A stretch of 64,000 bases of DNA. Source: Rapana venosa. Taxonomy: Eukaryota > Mollusca > Gastropoda > Neogastropoda > Muricidae. Shown piece by piece: positions 52,963 through 63,560 of this stretch. How positions within the stretch are numbered: the first letter of the stretch is position 1; each line of letters begins with the position of its first letter. Under the pieces are notes generated by a model, which did no database searches, was not told the origin of the DNA, and was given only the letters and a program-made list of their open reading frames with translations. The stretch spans positions 50,429,356 to 50,493,355 of the forward strand of contig CM054145.1 of assembly GCA_028751875.1 (NCBI GenBank). The letters run 5' to 3'. Made by a program: the position numbers and the translations under genes.

Positions 52963-53078
52963 ATCCATGCGGCGTGCGTGGGTGCTTGTGTCTGTAAGTG
53001 TGTGTGTGTGTGTGTTTGTGTCTGTGTGTCTGTGAGTGTGGTCTGTCTGTCTGGGTATACGCATGCGTGCGTGCGTGC
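52851..53078. repeat. (CGTG)n/(TG)n repeat
   Basis: Irregular GCGTGCGTG, TG and TCTG units. Confidence 0.9.
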
Positions 53079-53425
53079 GTGCGTGGGTGCTTGTGTGTGT
53101 ATATGTGTGTCTGTTTGTGTGTCTGTGAGTGTGTCTGTCTTGTCTGTCTGTCCTGTCTGTCTCTTTGTCAGTCCGTCTGTCTGTCTGTGTGTTGTTAATC
53201 TTTCAGCATGACTTTCTAGCTATGGCAAAGGTGTATAAATATTATGGTGCGTGCGTGGGTGCTTGTGTGTGTATGTGTGTGTCTGTGTCCGTGTGTGTCT
53301 GTGTGTGTCTGTCTGTCTTGTATGTCTGTCTTGTCTGTCTCTCTGTCAGTCCGTCTGTCTGTCTGTGTGTTGTTAATCTTTCAGCATGACTTTCTAGCTA
53401 TGGCAAAGGTGTATAATTATTATGG
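53079..53425. repeat. ~175-bp tandem duplication of repeat plus unique block
   Basis: GCGTGGGTGCTTGTGTGTGT starts at 53081 and 53253. Each copy ends in the same unique block (TTAATCTTTCAGCATGACTT, TCTAGCTATGGCAAAGGTG) at about 53196-53240 and 53374-53418, nearly identical, while the TG/TCTG part varies. Confidence 0.9.
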
Positions 53426-53473
53426 TCTGTCTGCGAGTCCCGCTGTTCCTGTTTCAGTTTCTTTGTGGATCGT

Positions 53474-53474
53474 C

Positions 53475-53513
<39 letters not shown>
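53474..53513. repeat. Poly-C run of about 40
   Basis: Uninterrupted C. The length is likely inexact in any consensus. Confidence 0.9.
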
Positions 53514-53514
<1 letters not shown>

Positions 53515-53639
53515 TTCCCGTTTCTGCTACAGTGGCTCTGCTGTAGACATGGCGCGTCTGTGTCTCTGTGAGCAGAACACGGTTACGGTCTGTATATATA
53601 TATATATATGCCTGTCTCCTGGTTCCACTCTCCACCCCA

Positions 53640-53740
53640 CACCCCCCATCCCGTTCCGTCCCGTGTCCCATTCTGTCCCCATTCCGTCCCCGTCCCCGTC
53701 CCATTCCGTTTCGTTCCGTTCCGTTCCGTTCTGCTTGGCT
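53640..53740. repeat. CCGTT/CCGTC pentanucleotides
   Basis: CCCGTCCC and TTCCGTTCCG units, about 100 bp. Confidence 0.85.
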
Positions 53741-53880
53741 GCCTCTCCGGGTGAGCGACTCCGCGGGAGGTTGAAGGCACAGCCACGCTTGACTTGAGGC
53801 TGGTTCCATGCTTGGTCTGCTCCTTCCACTGGCTTCTTAGTAGTCCCTGCATCAGTAGTATGTTGTGTCACTGTGGCTGG

Positions 53881-54290
53881 TGTGTGGTGGTTGGGTTGGG
53901 TTTCGTTGCGTTGTTGCAGAGAGAGGGGGGGGGGGGGAGAGGGAGAGAGAAGAGAGGGGGGGGGGAGAGAGAGTTGTTGGTGTTGTTGTTGTGGTTGGTT
54001 GTGGTGTGTGGTGTGGTTGTGTGTGTGTGGTGTTGTGGTGTGTGGGGTGGATGGGTGTGTGGTGTGGTGTGTGGTGTGTGGTGTGTGTGGTGTGTGGTGT
54101 TGTGGTGTGGTAGGTGGGGTGTTTGTGGTGTTGTGTTCTGGTGTGATGTGATGTGTGTGTTTTGAGGGTGGGTGTGGTACGGAGAATATACTAGACTATT
54201 TTAGAGCAAATTAAACCAAACCAGACTAGAACAAACCTGGCCAAATCAAATCAAACCATATCAAACCAAACCAAACCAAACCAGACAAAA
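53881..54290. repeat. G-rich GTGGT region and CAAAC pentamers
   Basis: GA/G runs (53915-53972), GTGGT and GTGTG mixture (53975-54170), then AAACC/AAATC pentamers (54205-54290). Confidence 0.85.
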
Positions 54291-54749
54291 CAAATAATAT
54301 AAGAGACAAACGAAGAAGCAACATAACTGATGATATCATGCATATCGATTTTAGCGCGCAACTTTGAACTCTTTGACTTTATAAAGCTTTGCTTTCTTAA
54401 GAAGACACAGTTTTCCAGCTCTAGACCCAAAAGAAGGGTCTGGTTTGCAGGAATATGGTGTATTCATTGTGAGAAAAGATAAAACATGACTTTGTGGGCT
54501 TTGTCTTTTTATCTAAACTCCTCTCATATTATTCATATTTTTTAAGAAATAGATTGATGGACACAAAACATATGATTGCATTTCGGATGAGGTTCAGATT
54601 CTGATGACTAGATTTATTCGTTGATGTTTCTTCTTTTGTTGCATTATTAAAAAAAATGATGCTTTACTATAGACCTTGGCAAAAAGTTGAATAGCGCAAT
54701 AAGAATGTTAATAATGTTAATAATGTTAGATGCATTGTTTTTCTCGTTT
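54291..54749. other. Unassigned sequence
   Basis: AT-rich unique DNA. Nothing was recognised. Confidence 0.4.
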
Positions 54750-55160
54750 CTTGGCTAGAACTCCTAGGATTACCAATGGGGAGATTTTGCGTATGCGACC
54801 GCTTTTGCCACCAAGAAGGTAGCTGCATTCGGACTTGGGGATGCATGCTGGGTATGTTGGTGTTTCTGTAACCTACAGAACGCTGATATGAGTACGGGAT
54901 CTTTAACGTGGATTTGAGCTTCTGCATGTTCTTATAAAAAGCTAAAGGTAAAAGGGAACCTTTACCTTTTACCTTTATGTGCTAATACTCGAAGGGTATG
55001 AAGACACTGACAGGCCTGCTCTTAAAGTTACCCAGGGAGATGGTAGAAATCCCCATCCTTAATTCACCAGACGCCGCCGAGATTCAAACCCACGACTTCA
55101 TGAATCTATGAGATGAAGTCGGACAGTCTAAACCACTCGGCTATGGCGTGCGACTGTTAG
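54750..55160 (-). mobile_element. B-type SINE joined to module V
   Basis: On the minus strand: head (A box complement CCACTCGGCTATGG, B box complement GAGATTCAAACCC), body, GGATCTTTAACGTGG block and GCATGCTGGGTATG end, immediately followed by module V (plus strand ACCAATGGGGAGATTTTGCG to GCATTCGGACTTGG, 54775-54838). A small palindrome of 5S-type tail sequence (AAAGGTAAAAGG with CCTTTTACCTTT, 54943-54980) lies inside. Confidence 0.75.
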
Positions 55161-55189
55161 CTACTTAAAGCGACTTTGTTTAATGGTCG

Positions 55190-55370
55190 AGTGGTTAAGG
55201 TATCCGTTAGGAAGTGAGAGCACCCGTGGTTTGGATCTAGTCCAAATCGTTCTCTACCATACCGCTAGCCAATGCATGGAAGTCTTGGACCAAATCCCAC
55301 AGATATCGTCTGCTTGGGGGATGAAATGATACCCTAACGCACAGACTGCAAAGCACACCCAGCCTGTAGT
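55190..55370 (+). mobile_element. tRNA-like SINE head with short body
   Basis: TGGTCGAGTGGTTAAGG (A box) and GTGGTTTGGATCT (weak B box) at tRNA spacing, then a body containing AACGCACAGACTGCAAAGC, distantly similar to the GCACAGACTGCA block at 29400-29430. Confidence 0.45.
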
Positions 55371-55624
55371 TTAAACAAAATCTCTGGCAAGAAGAAAAAT
55401 TTCATTGACTATGTTACATGTTGCAAACCCAGTCTGAATATCAAACTGCAAGACAGAATACCTTACCAAGAGAAAAAAACAAGGTTGTAACAACAACAAG
55501 GTAAGATAGAAAACTTTGCCAAGGGAATAGAAAAAGAACAGGGCTAACAACATATACCATCAAGTTCTCGCTTAAGCAGAAGTGGAAGAAGGCAGTTCAC
55601 ATTGCACAGAGGACAACAACAGAT
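55371..55624. other. Unassigned sequence
   Basis: Unique DNA, target region of the next SINE. Confidence 0.4.
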
Positions 55625-55636
55625 GGACTGAAAGGT

Positions 55637-55930
55637 AAGGTATAAGGTAAAGGAGTCCCATAACCTATAAGTTCGTAGGGGAGCGAGGCGTCAGAGACCT
55701 CACTTCTTAGGGCCAGCATATTGAGGGCGGCGCCCATCTCCTCTCCCTCGCTGCTTTACCTTCCCTGACCCTAAAGAGAGCAGGTACCCATTTACAGCTG
55801 GGTGAACTGGGGGAACTGTACTGAAGCCAAGGCGCGCAAACGGTCACCCATCCAAGTGGTAACCACGCTCGACGCTGCTTAACTTGGCTGGGGGAAAGCG
55901 AGTGCTCCGACCACTGAGCTATCCCGTCCC
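55637..55930 (-). mobile_element. 5S-type composite SINE with 12-bp TSD
   Basis: Complete minus-strand copy: head CGGGACGGGATAGCTCAGTGG, 5S-like block (plus strand CGGTCACCCATCCAAGTGGT, ACGCTCGACGCTGCTTAAC), body and TACCTTATACC-type tail. GGACTGAAAGGT flanks it at 55625-55636 and 55931-55942. It is close to the 26786 copy in sequence, so both are probably recent. Confidence 0.93.
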
Positions 55931-56113
55931 GGACTGAAAGGTGCAGCAGCACAGAATGGCAGCCAAGATACAGCTGCACAACCCCTCCTGGCAGACCGGC
56001 ATGTAACCAGAGGATTGATGACCACCAAGAAAGACAGACATGGGGGGGGGGGGGGGGGGCGTGACATAGCACAGAGAGGCACAAGACAGGAATTGACCCA
56101 TGGAGTGAGGGAG

Positions 56114-56196
56114 GGAGGGCTGCTACAGAGGGAGGGCTGCTACAGAGAGAGGGCTGTTACAGAGGGAGGGCTGTTACAGAGGGAGGGCTGTTACAT
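56114..56196. repeat. 17-bp minisatellite, about five units
   Basis: GGGCTGCTACAGAGGGA-type units start at 56117, 56134, 56151, 56168 and 56185, exactly 17 bp apart. The last three carry GTT in place of GCT. A G run at 56042-56059 lies upstream. Confidence 0.92.
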
Positions 56197-56399
56197 CCTG
56201 CAGTGGATGGAGGGACAACGCCTAGATGCTGAGGTGCCAACTCCCTGTGATCGGTAAATGTAATTTAAACAGAAAGGCAGACAGGAAAAAGAGGGTGTTT
56301 CTACATTGTAAAGATGCACTCAACTCGGAACAATGGGAAATGTATGCAGAAAATACGTTATAACAATGCCGTATAAAGCAGTATGATAAATGCAGAAGA

Positions 56400-56515
56400 G
56401 AAGAAGAAGAAGAAGAAGAAGAAGAGAGAAGAGAGAAGAAGAAGAAGAGAAGAAGAAGAAGAGAGAGAGAGAGAGAGAAGATGAAGAGAAGAGGAGGAGG
56501 AGGAGGAGGAGGAGG
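56400..56515. repeat. GAA/GA/GGA repeat
   Basis: AAG and GA units ending in GGA trinucleotides. Confidence 0.95.
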
Positions 56516-56635
56516 GACACTGCAGGTCCATCAGAATATTACGCACTCTGCCTTACTCACGACACCTAAGAATTAACCGTGATACCCTAATTGTTTTAAA
56601 AGTACACCCTGAATGAGAAGATTGAATGTTCTTTT

Positions 56636-56740
56636 CATCCCCGAAGTCAGAATGCGGCTACCTTCATGGTGGGCAAAAACGGTCGCATACACAAAACTCT
56701 CACCAACTGGTGAACCTTGGAGCTCTGGGCCAGGAAGGGA
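56636..56740 (-). mobile_element. Module V copy
   Basis: Plus strand: GTCAGAATGCGGCTACCTTC, GGTCGCATACACAAAACTCT, CCTTGGAGCTCTGGG, the reverse of module V. No head or tail was recognised. Confidence 0.7.
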
Positions 56741-56860
56741 AAAAAGGTCTTTGAAAAAATCCTTAGAGGACGGGGAGTGGGGTGGGGGTGGGGGGGGAGA
56801 GGCAGTTGTGTTCTTTGTCTAATTGCCCTATGAGGTGTGTGTGGTCCCTTGCACAAAGCC

Positions 56861-56879
56861 ATGACGTGGCTGTGACGTA
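56861..56879. promoter_or_regulatory. Two TGACGT motifs upstream of the 57 kb exon
   Basis: TGACGTGG (56861-56868) and TGACGTAA (56872-56879) resemble CRE/ATF sites and lie about 200 bp before the proposed start site. Confidence 0.35.
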
Positions 56880-57061
56880 AGCCTAGCTAAGCAGTCAGGG
56901 TAGACCAGTCAGTGACTATGAAGAGAGATAGAGAGAGACAGAGACAGAGAGAGACAGAGAGAGAGACAGAGAGACAGAGAGCTGGGACTACTAGACTATG
57001 ACTGCCCACAGCAAAGAGCGAGAGCAGGCAAAGCGTGAAGGGAGCTAACCCTATAATTGTC

Positions 57062-57084
57062 GGCCTTTTCCGCAAGATGGCGTG
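57062..57084 (+). promoter_or_regulatory. Core promoter: pyrimidine initiator and YY1-like site
   Basis: GGCCTTTTCC resembles a TCT/pyrimidine initiator and CAAGATGGCG matches the YY1 core found just downstream of many animal start sites. The ATG in the YY1 site opens a two-codon upstream ORF (ATGGCGTGA, 57077-57085), whose stop overlaps the next ATG. Confidence 0.5.
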
Positions 57085-57186
57085 ATGACAGAGCGCCAGG
57101 AGCCCGCCACAACACCAGGCAGGGGGGGAGTGCCCTCCCCTTCTTCCACGCTCTTTAGCCTGTTAAACACTGGAAACAATGGACGA
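57085..57186 (+). CDS. First coding exon, unrecognised protein
   Basis: An ATG at 57085 (context GCGTGATGA) opens 34 codons ending exactly at a consensus donor (CGA|GTGAGT, donor at 57187-57192, phase 0). The peptide starts MTERQEPATTPGRGG and ends FSLLNTGNNGR. It is Ser/Thr/Pro-rich at first, with no signal peptide. Reading through the donor gives a Trp/Gly-rich repeat tail that is unlikely to be protein. Downstream exons were not found before the window ends, which fits a long intron containing LINE and SINE copies. The product is unknown. Confidence 0.5.
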
Positions 57187-57712
57187 GTGAGTTCCGGTCG
57201 GCCGCTTCCTCAGATTGGTTATTTTATCATTTATTTTTGCTCACTGACTTCGCTGTTTTGGGCTGCCGTAATTATTATGGTTTTGTTGACGGCGGGAATG
57301 CTTGCTGTGGAATGTTGCTGCTCTTCCAGAGTAGAGGGGGCGGTGGAGGATGTGGGGGTGGGTGGGTGGTGGCGGTGGGGGGGGGGGGGAGGGGGGGAGG
57401 TGGAATAGGGGGGGTAAGGTTGTTGGACATAGGTTATAATTGTTTAGCTGCTTGTTTAAATTTATTTGTTCATTTATGTATCCATTCGTTTGTTTATTCA
57501 TATAATATTACTCCATGGGGATGCTGGGGGCCTATCAATATAAATAGCATACCCCGCCTTCTGAAAATCCTGTGATGGGGTTCTCCCTTTTCTATCCCTC
57601 TCTTTGTTTCTGCCTTGTTCCTTTTTCTTTCTGTCACCTCCTTCTTGTCTATTTTTTGCCCTCTTGGTCTACTCTATGCCCTTTAAAAATAAAACCAAAC
57701 AAACTTGACTTG
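57187..57712 (+). other. Presumed intron start, no further exon recognised
   Basis: Non-coding DNA with G runs (57378-57415) and, before the LINE, an AAAAATAAAAC plus TTGACTTGACTTACTTGACTT tail region (tail units short of perfect). Nothing else was recognised. Confidence 0.4.
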
Positions 57713-57996
57713 ACTTACTTGACTTATGCCTCTTGGTTCCTTGGGGAACATAGGGCTGACACAACACCCCTCCAACGAACTCGGTTTTGGGAGATCCTCT
57801 TCAGCTCGGCCCATGTCATTCCGGCTGCCTTCGTTTCTTCGTCAACACTTCTGCGCCAGGTCTGCTTTGGTCGACCAACTTTCCGCTTCCCTTGTGGATT
57901 CCAGTCAAGGGCCTGTCTGGTGGCATTTGACGCAGGCTTGCGGAGTGTATGGCCGATCCATCCCCACTTCCTTTGTTTAATGATGGACTCGGAATA
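57690..57996 (-). mobile_element. LINE ORF2 C-terminus with (TCAAG)n tail
   Basis: A minus-strand frame open from 57996 to the stop at 57724: SESIIKQRKWGWIGHTLRKP, ALDWNPQGKRKVGRPKQTWR, RSVDEETKAAGMTWAELKRI, NRVRWRGVVSALCSPRNQEA. These are the conserved closing motifs (KWGWIGHTLRKP, GKRKVGRPKQTWRR) of a very common invertebrate LINE group. The 3' tail of GTCAAGTAAGTCAAGTCAAG follows. It is 5' truncated and differs from the LINE at 45192 in both motifs and tail. The clade was not assigned. Confidence 0.88.
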
Positions 57997-58004
57997 TTAC
58001 AATT

Positions 58005-58145
58005 CTTTCCTGCCCAAAAGTTGGATTGCTGGGCCTGACTTGTCAGTCACTTAACGGCAGCGCATTGCATGTTTGCTCACATGTCGGACAACAAAAATAG
58101 TCACTGTCTAAGCATTCGACAACGACGAGGAAGAATTGATCTATC
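58005..58145 (-). mobile_element. C-type SINE fragment
   Basis: GGGCCTGACTTGTCAGTCAC, TTAACGGCAGCGCATTGCAT, GACAACGACGAGG, the reverse of the C-type core and its upstream part, directly next to the LINE fragment. Confidence 0.65.
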
Positions 58146-58608
58146 ACACAACTTCAACAAAAATCTATCTTTTCTTGTTTTTGTTATTTAGTTATGTATG
58201 TGCTACCATATAGAAGAGCAACCCCCACCCCCCCAAAAAAAAAACCCAACCCAAAACAAAACAAAAAAACCCAAAACCCCAAACAAACCAAAAACAAAGA
58301 ACAACATCAAAAAACCCCCAGAAAAAACCCAATTACCTGAATGGAACCATTAATAGTTAACTAGTTGTTTGAGTTAATACTACAAACAAGTTGATGTTTT
58401 CTGGCACGTGTATCCCTAACAGAGGGGCTTGATTCACTTTGACAGTGTCAGGTGAGGGTTGTGTGATGATGATAGTTATGGGCATGGATGACGAAATGAT
58501 TCTCTGGGTTGTCCTGAGAAAGGATGTCGTATATCGTATAAACTCTGGTCCATTCTCTGCATCAAGATTCTGTAGAGAGAAAATTCTCGTCTTTGTTGAT
58601 AATGCGGA
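58146..58608. other. Unassigned sequence
   Basis: A/C-rich DNA (58220-58330), then unique sequence leading into the minisatellite. No promoter or splice site was convincing. Confidence 0.4.
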
Positions 58609-59400
58609 AAGGAGACTTCTTGATGAAGCTCAAAGGAGATCCCTGATAAAGCTCAAAGGAGATCCCCTGATAAAGCTCAAAGGAGATTCTTTTATCAAGT
58701 TCAAAGGAGATCCCCTGATAAAGCTCAAAGGAGATTCTTTTATCAAGTTCAAAGGAGATCCCCTGATAAAGCTCAAAGGAGATTCTTTTATCAAGTTCAA
58801 AGGAGATCCCCTGATAAAGCTCAAAGGAGATCCCCTGATAAAGTTCAAAGGAGATCCCCTGATAAAGCTCAAAGGAGATCCCCTGATAAAGCTCAAAGGA
58901 GATTCTTTTATCAAGTTCAAAGGAGATTCCCTGATAAAGTTCAAAGGAGATTCTTTTATCAAGTTCAAAGGAGATTCCCTGATAAAGCTCAAGAAAAGTT
59001 CCTTAATGGAGCCCAAAGGAGATTCCTTGACCAAGCACAAAGGATATTCCTTGACCAAGCACAAAGGAGATTCCTTGATGAAGCACAAAGGAGATTCCTT
59101 GACCAAGCACAAAGGAGATTCCTTGATGAAGCACAAAGGAGATTCCTTGATGAAGCACAAAAGAGATTGCTTGATGAAACCCAAAGCAGATTCGTTGATG
59201 AGTGTCTCATGAGATTCTTTAATTAAACTTACAGAAGAATTCTTAATGAAACACAGAGAAGATGTCTTGGAAAAAGATTCCTTGATGAAACTGAAAGGAT
59301 GTCTCTCAATGCTCATGAAAGATTCCTGGATTTAATTTTTTTTTTAAAACTCAACGTAGATTTTTGGATGAAGTTCAAAGAAGATTTCTTAATGCCGGAA
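58609..59400. repeat. 24-bp minisatellite (RRFLDEAQ-type units)
   Basis: 24 units with starts (CAAAGGAGAT...) from 58631 to 59182, all 24 bp apart except the first (23 bp), followed to about 59400 by decayed units. The period is a multiple of three, so two plus-strand frames and one minus-strand frame stay open for 200 codons or more. In one frame the unit reads QRRFLDEA, in another GDSLMKHK, and on the minus strand CFIKESPL. Units 2-7 alternate two variants (CCCCTGATAAAGCT and TTCTTTTATCAAGTT endings) in 48-bp pairs. No start context, splice sites or matching flanking exon support translation, although a coding origin for QRRFLDEA is possible. Confidence 0.9.
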
Positions 59401-59749
59401 AGAGAATTCAAACTTGAATTCCCGAAAGGACTTCTGTACTATTTGGATGGGAGCCAGCGAGTAATAGGAACCAATGCTTATTATTATTCGAGTCAGGGTG
59501 GGTTGGGTTGGGTTTTTTATACCATTTAAAACGTACACAACATGTTCAGGGATGAAAGTTGTTTTTCACAAGCATGGCGATTTGTCAGTAAGTTTCTTCA
59601 AGGGGTGTGGTAGGGTTGATGGGTAGGACATTTGACAAGACATTTTCCTCCTTTTATTTTGCTTTTTTTGTTTTTGTTTTGTTTTAGTTTTGTTTCTACC
59701 TTTCTTTTTTCTCCAGTTTTTTTATTCTTTATTTCTTCAATTCTTTGGG
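59401..59749. other. Unassigned sequence
   Basis: Unique then T-rich DNA. Nothing was recognised. Confidence 0.4.
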
Positions 59750-59760
59750 GTTCTCTCTCT

Positions 59761-59840
<80 letters not shown>

Positions 59841-60620
59841 GAGTGTTGGGGTCTTTCTCTCTCTTTTCCGAGTGTTTCTCTTTTTTTAATACCTTTTTAT
59901 ATTCCTGTCTTCTTGCTTTCCATCTTACCTGCTTTACTTTTGTCTGTCTGTCTTCTTTTTTAAAAATAATTTTCTGTTTTATTTTATTTTCATTTTTCCT
60001 CTTTGTTCAGCTTTATTTCTTCCCTGCTTTACTTTTCTCTTTCTTTTATGTTTTTTCTTTCTTTTTTAATTGTTTTAATCTGTATTTTTTTCTTTTTTTT
60101 ATTGTTTTTTTTCTCTCTATTCTATTTACTGACTGACTGATGTTTCTTTCCTTCCTTCCTTCCTTCCTTCCTTCCTTCCTTCCTTCCTTCCTTACCTACT
60201 AACTTAATTCCTTCCTTACTATTCTCTTTCTTTCTTTTCCCATTCGTTTTCAGTTTTTCTTTTTCATTCTTTCTTTCTTTCTTTCCATTCTTTCTATCTT
60301 TCTTTCTTCTTTTCTTCCTTTCTTTCATTCTCTGTTTTTGTTCTCTTTCTTTCTTTCTTTCTTTCGCTCTTTCTTTTGTCCTTTCTTCCTGTCTTTATCT
60401 TTTCTTCCGTTCGTTCTTTCTTTTTTTTGCTTGTTCTTTCTTTCTTTCTTTCTTTCTGTTTTCTTTCTTTCTTCACTTTTATAATATTTTTCTTCCATTT
60501 TCACTTGTTGCTTCCTTCTTTTCCTTCTTTCTTTTCTTTTTTCTTTCTGTCTTTCCTTTTTTTCTGTTTTTCATTTTTTTCTTTCTGTCTGTCTTTCTTT
60601 CTTTCTCTGTGTGTCTGATT
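59750..60620. repeat. (CT)n, T-rich, (TTCC)n and (TTTC)n DNA
   Basis: CT repeats (59755-59836), T-rich DNA, TTCC tetramers (60148-60192), then TTTC tetramers with many variants to 60607. Confidence 0.9.
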
Positions 60621-60741
60621 TGTGTTGGATTAAAGAGGGCAATGACACAGTCGGTACCTCGCAGACCCATCTGCAAGTTCACTTGTTTTCAATGTTACTG
60701 GCCTCATGAGCGTAAAACGTGGATCATCCAACCATGAGGTC

Positions 60742-60910
60742 CTCTCTATCTGTCTGTCTGTCTGTCTTTCTGTGTTTCTGTGTGTCTGTCTATCTGTCTC
60801 TCTGTCCATCGGTCTGTCTCCCTCTCTATCTGTCTGTCTGTCTGTCTGTCTTTCTGTGTGTCTGTCTTTCTCTCTGTCTATCTGTCTCTGTCTTTCTGTC
60901 TCTCTCTATT
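60742..60910. repeat. (TCTG)n tetranucleotides
   Basis: TCTG with TTTC, TATC and TGTG variants. Confidence 0.9.
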
Positions 60911-61011
60911 GTTTTTTGCGGTTTTTAAAACTACAGCAACCCCAGAAGCAGAACTAACAACAGCAAAAGAGAAAACAACAGTCATCAGCAAATTCAGCCG
61001 CGCTGTCACAG

Positions 61012-61118
61012 TCAAGGTCGGAATGCGGCTACCTTAATTAATGGTGGGCAAAAATGGTCGCATACGCAAATTCTCACCAAATGATGAACCTTGGAGCTCT
61101 CATCGCGGAAAAGAAGTA
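61012..61118 (-). mobile_element. Module V copy
   Basis: GGTCGGAATGCGGCTACCTT, AATGGTCGCATACGCAAATT, GAACCTTGGAGCTCTCATCG, reverse orientation, without a recognised head. Confidence 0.75.
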
Positions 61119-61225
61119 TTGTTATAATTATACAGATGACAAGGGACATCTGTTGGAAGACATGAAGTGTAAATCAATCATAAGCTGCAACACTTAATAT
61201 GTAATGACAATAACATAATTGAATC

Positions 61226-61340
61226 ACACACGCGCGCGCGTGCACACATACACACACATACACATATGCGAGCGCTCACGCACGCACGCACGCACGTACA
61301 GAGAGAGCGAGAGAGACAGACAGACAGACAGATAGACAGA
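61226..61340. repeat. CA/CG and GACA repeats
   Basis: CACGCGCGCGCGTGCACAC, CACG tetramers and GACA tetramers. Confidence 0.9.
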
Positions 61341-61460
61341 CAGAGATGTTGTTTGCTTGCTTAAGTTAGCGTAAGTTAGCGAGGGTAATACCTGACCTGA
61401 GATGGTGTAAGTAGATCTGGCTGTTGTTGTGTCCTTATGTGGTTTGTGTCATAAAGTGGA

Positions 61461-61620
61461 CAATTTCAAGTCAAGTCAAGTCAAGTCAAAATTTTATTTC
61501 CAGATGGTACATTGAATAAGCAATGCATTTGCTTTTTTTTCATCAAGCCATCTATCTAAGAACAAATTTCGTAATGATTATACTAAGACACTACATTATT
61601 GCATCATTTACCGTTAAATT
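61461..61620 (-). mobile_element. Retroposon 3' end with (TTGAC)n tail
   Basis: CAAGTCAAGTCAAGTCAAG, then AAAATTTTATTTCCAGATGG on the plus strand, so on the minus strand an element ends AAAATTTTGACTTGAC. It shares the tail unit with 37239 and 57690. The body was not recognised. Confidence 0.55.
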
Positions 61621-62465
61621 AAACCAGTAAAAAAAGGAAAAAATCGATAATGAAATACATTGAAAATGTAAATTACCACATATACATATACACGCACACA
61701 CATACTCATGCACACCTGAGCGCGTGCGCGCTCACGTCCACACACACATTAAATAAAAATGTTTTAAGAATTAAAAAAAAGAAAATCATAAAACGTCAGG
61801 ACAAACAAATTACTTCACCTACTGTTTCATCCATTCTTTCACGTTTATACTTTAGATAATAAAAAGGTACAGGAATAAAACGTTAGAAAATACTAGGCAT
61901 TCGTCATTACTGACAATATTACCTTCAATGACCTCCCTCCTCTCCTCCTCCACCCAGCAAACGTGTGCTTTTTTTGCGCTCATACTTTTCAATTAGCGCT
62001 TTTAAAAAATGACATATTCACACAATAACTATCAAAGCAAGATAAGTCAAATAAGATTACAATAATGATTATCATAATAGAGATACAATTATAACAACAA
62101 TCACCCATCACCATGAGACAACAATATAACAAATGATCCCCATCACCATGAGACAACAACATAACGATGATAACAGAAAAGCATCGGAAAGGATGGGGGT
62201 GGGGGAGGAGTATCAAGGGGGAAGGGGAAATACACCTTCAATCAAATAGAGAATTAATAGTTTTAAAAAAAACAATTATTCAAACAAGTAGAACCCCTAT
62301 ACGATACAGAATTCAAAAGCCCATAATCCACTGGACTATCAAACTAAAACAATATCAAACTAAAACAGTATCGCTTATAATAGTACTAATAATAATCTCA
62401 TCTCTAACTGCAATAAAAACAACATCCACGATAAAATCTATTGAATTAGACAAGACAAAGGGCAT
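61621..62465. other. Unassigned sequence
   Basis: AT-rich. A local direct repeat (CCATCACCATGAGACAACAA, at about 62106 and 62141) lies near its middle. No gene. Confidence 0.45.
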
Positions 62466-62984
<519 letters not shown>

Positions 62985-63090
62985 CCAGTCCAGAATCTTC
63001 TTATAGAAACCTACCCTCTCCTTTCCCGCACCAGATGGGCTGCCAATGCACAGGACTGCAAATATCAAGACAAACAATTCCAAATCTGAC
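62985..63090. repeat. Interspersed repeat R2, second copy
   Basis: CACCAGATGGGCTGCCAATG and CACAGGACTGCA match CACCAGGTGGGCTGCCTGCC and ATGCACAGACTGCA at about 29390-29430. Confidence 0.5.
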
Positions 63091-63340
63091 CATTCCTATT
63101 GTCTACGTGAGCGTGCGAATCGGTAAAATCCATAGATTTTCCTGGAAAAGTTAGGTTTAATGTTTACAGTTTCGACCTTTTTTTGGTCTATGTAACGTCT
63201 TTTTTGTTGTCAATTATTTTGAGTGGTGTTTTCATGATGGTATGTATTGATAGATGTGCTGAGCTGTTTAAAAAATAATTTCCAGTGACGATTGCACCGG
63301 GTTCGTTTGGTTTTTTAAAAAATTATTATTATTATTCCTC
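63091..63340. other. Unassigned sequence
   Basis: AT-rich unique DNA. Confidence 0.4.
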
Positions 63341-63440
63341 AGCTAGAGCTCCGAGGTCCACCAATGGTGAGATTTTGTGTATGCGACATTTTTCCCCTCC
63401 ATGAAGGTAGCCGCATTCCGACTTCGGCGATGGACCGGGT
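63341..63440 (+). mobile_element. Module V copy
   Basis: CTCAGCTAGAGCTCCGAGGT, ACCAATGGTGAGATTTTGTG and AGCCGCATTCCGACTTCGGC, forward orientation and well preserved. Confidence 0.8.
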
Positions 63441-63560
63441 TTGAACTTCTTAAACCAAGTTAACGACATAAAACTACTTTAAGACACGACAGGCCAGTGG
63501 CAGGGTGACGTTGGTGACCAAACTGAACTACTAGCCTAACTAAACGGTGGCAACAGTTGT

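Noticed and set aside
57187..57408. Read-through extension of the 57 kb exon
   Set aside because: After the consensus donor the frame becomes Trp/Gly repeats from a G-rich tract, which favours splicing.
58631..59205. CRISPR array
   Set aside because: Units are contiguous, with no unique spacers between repeats, and the genome is animal.
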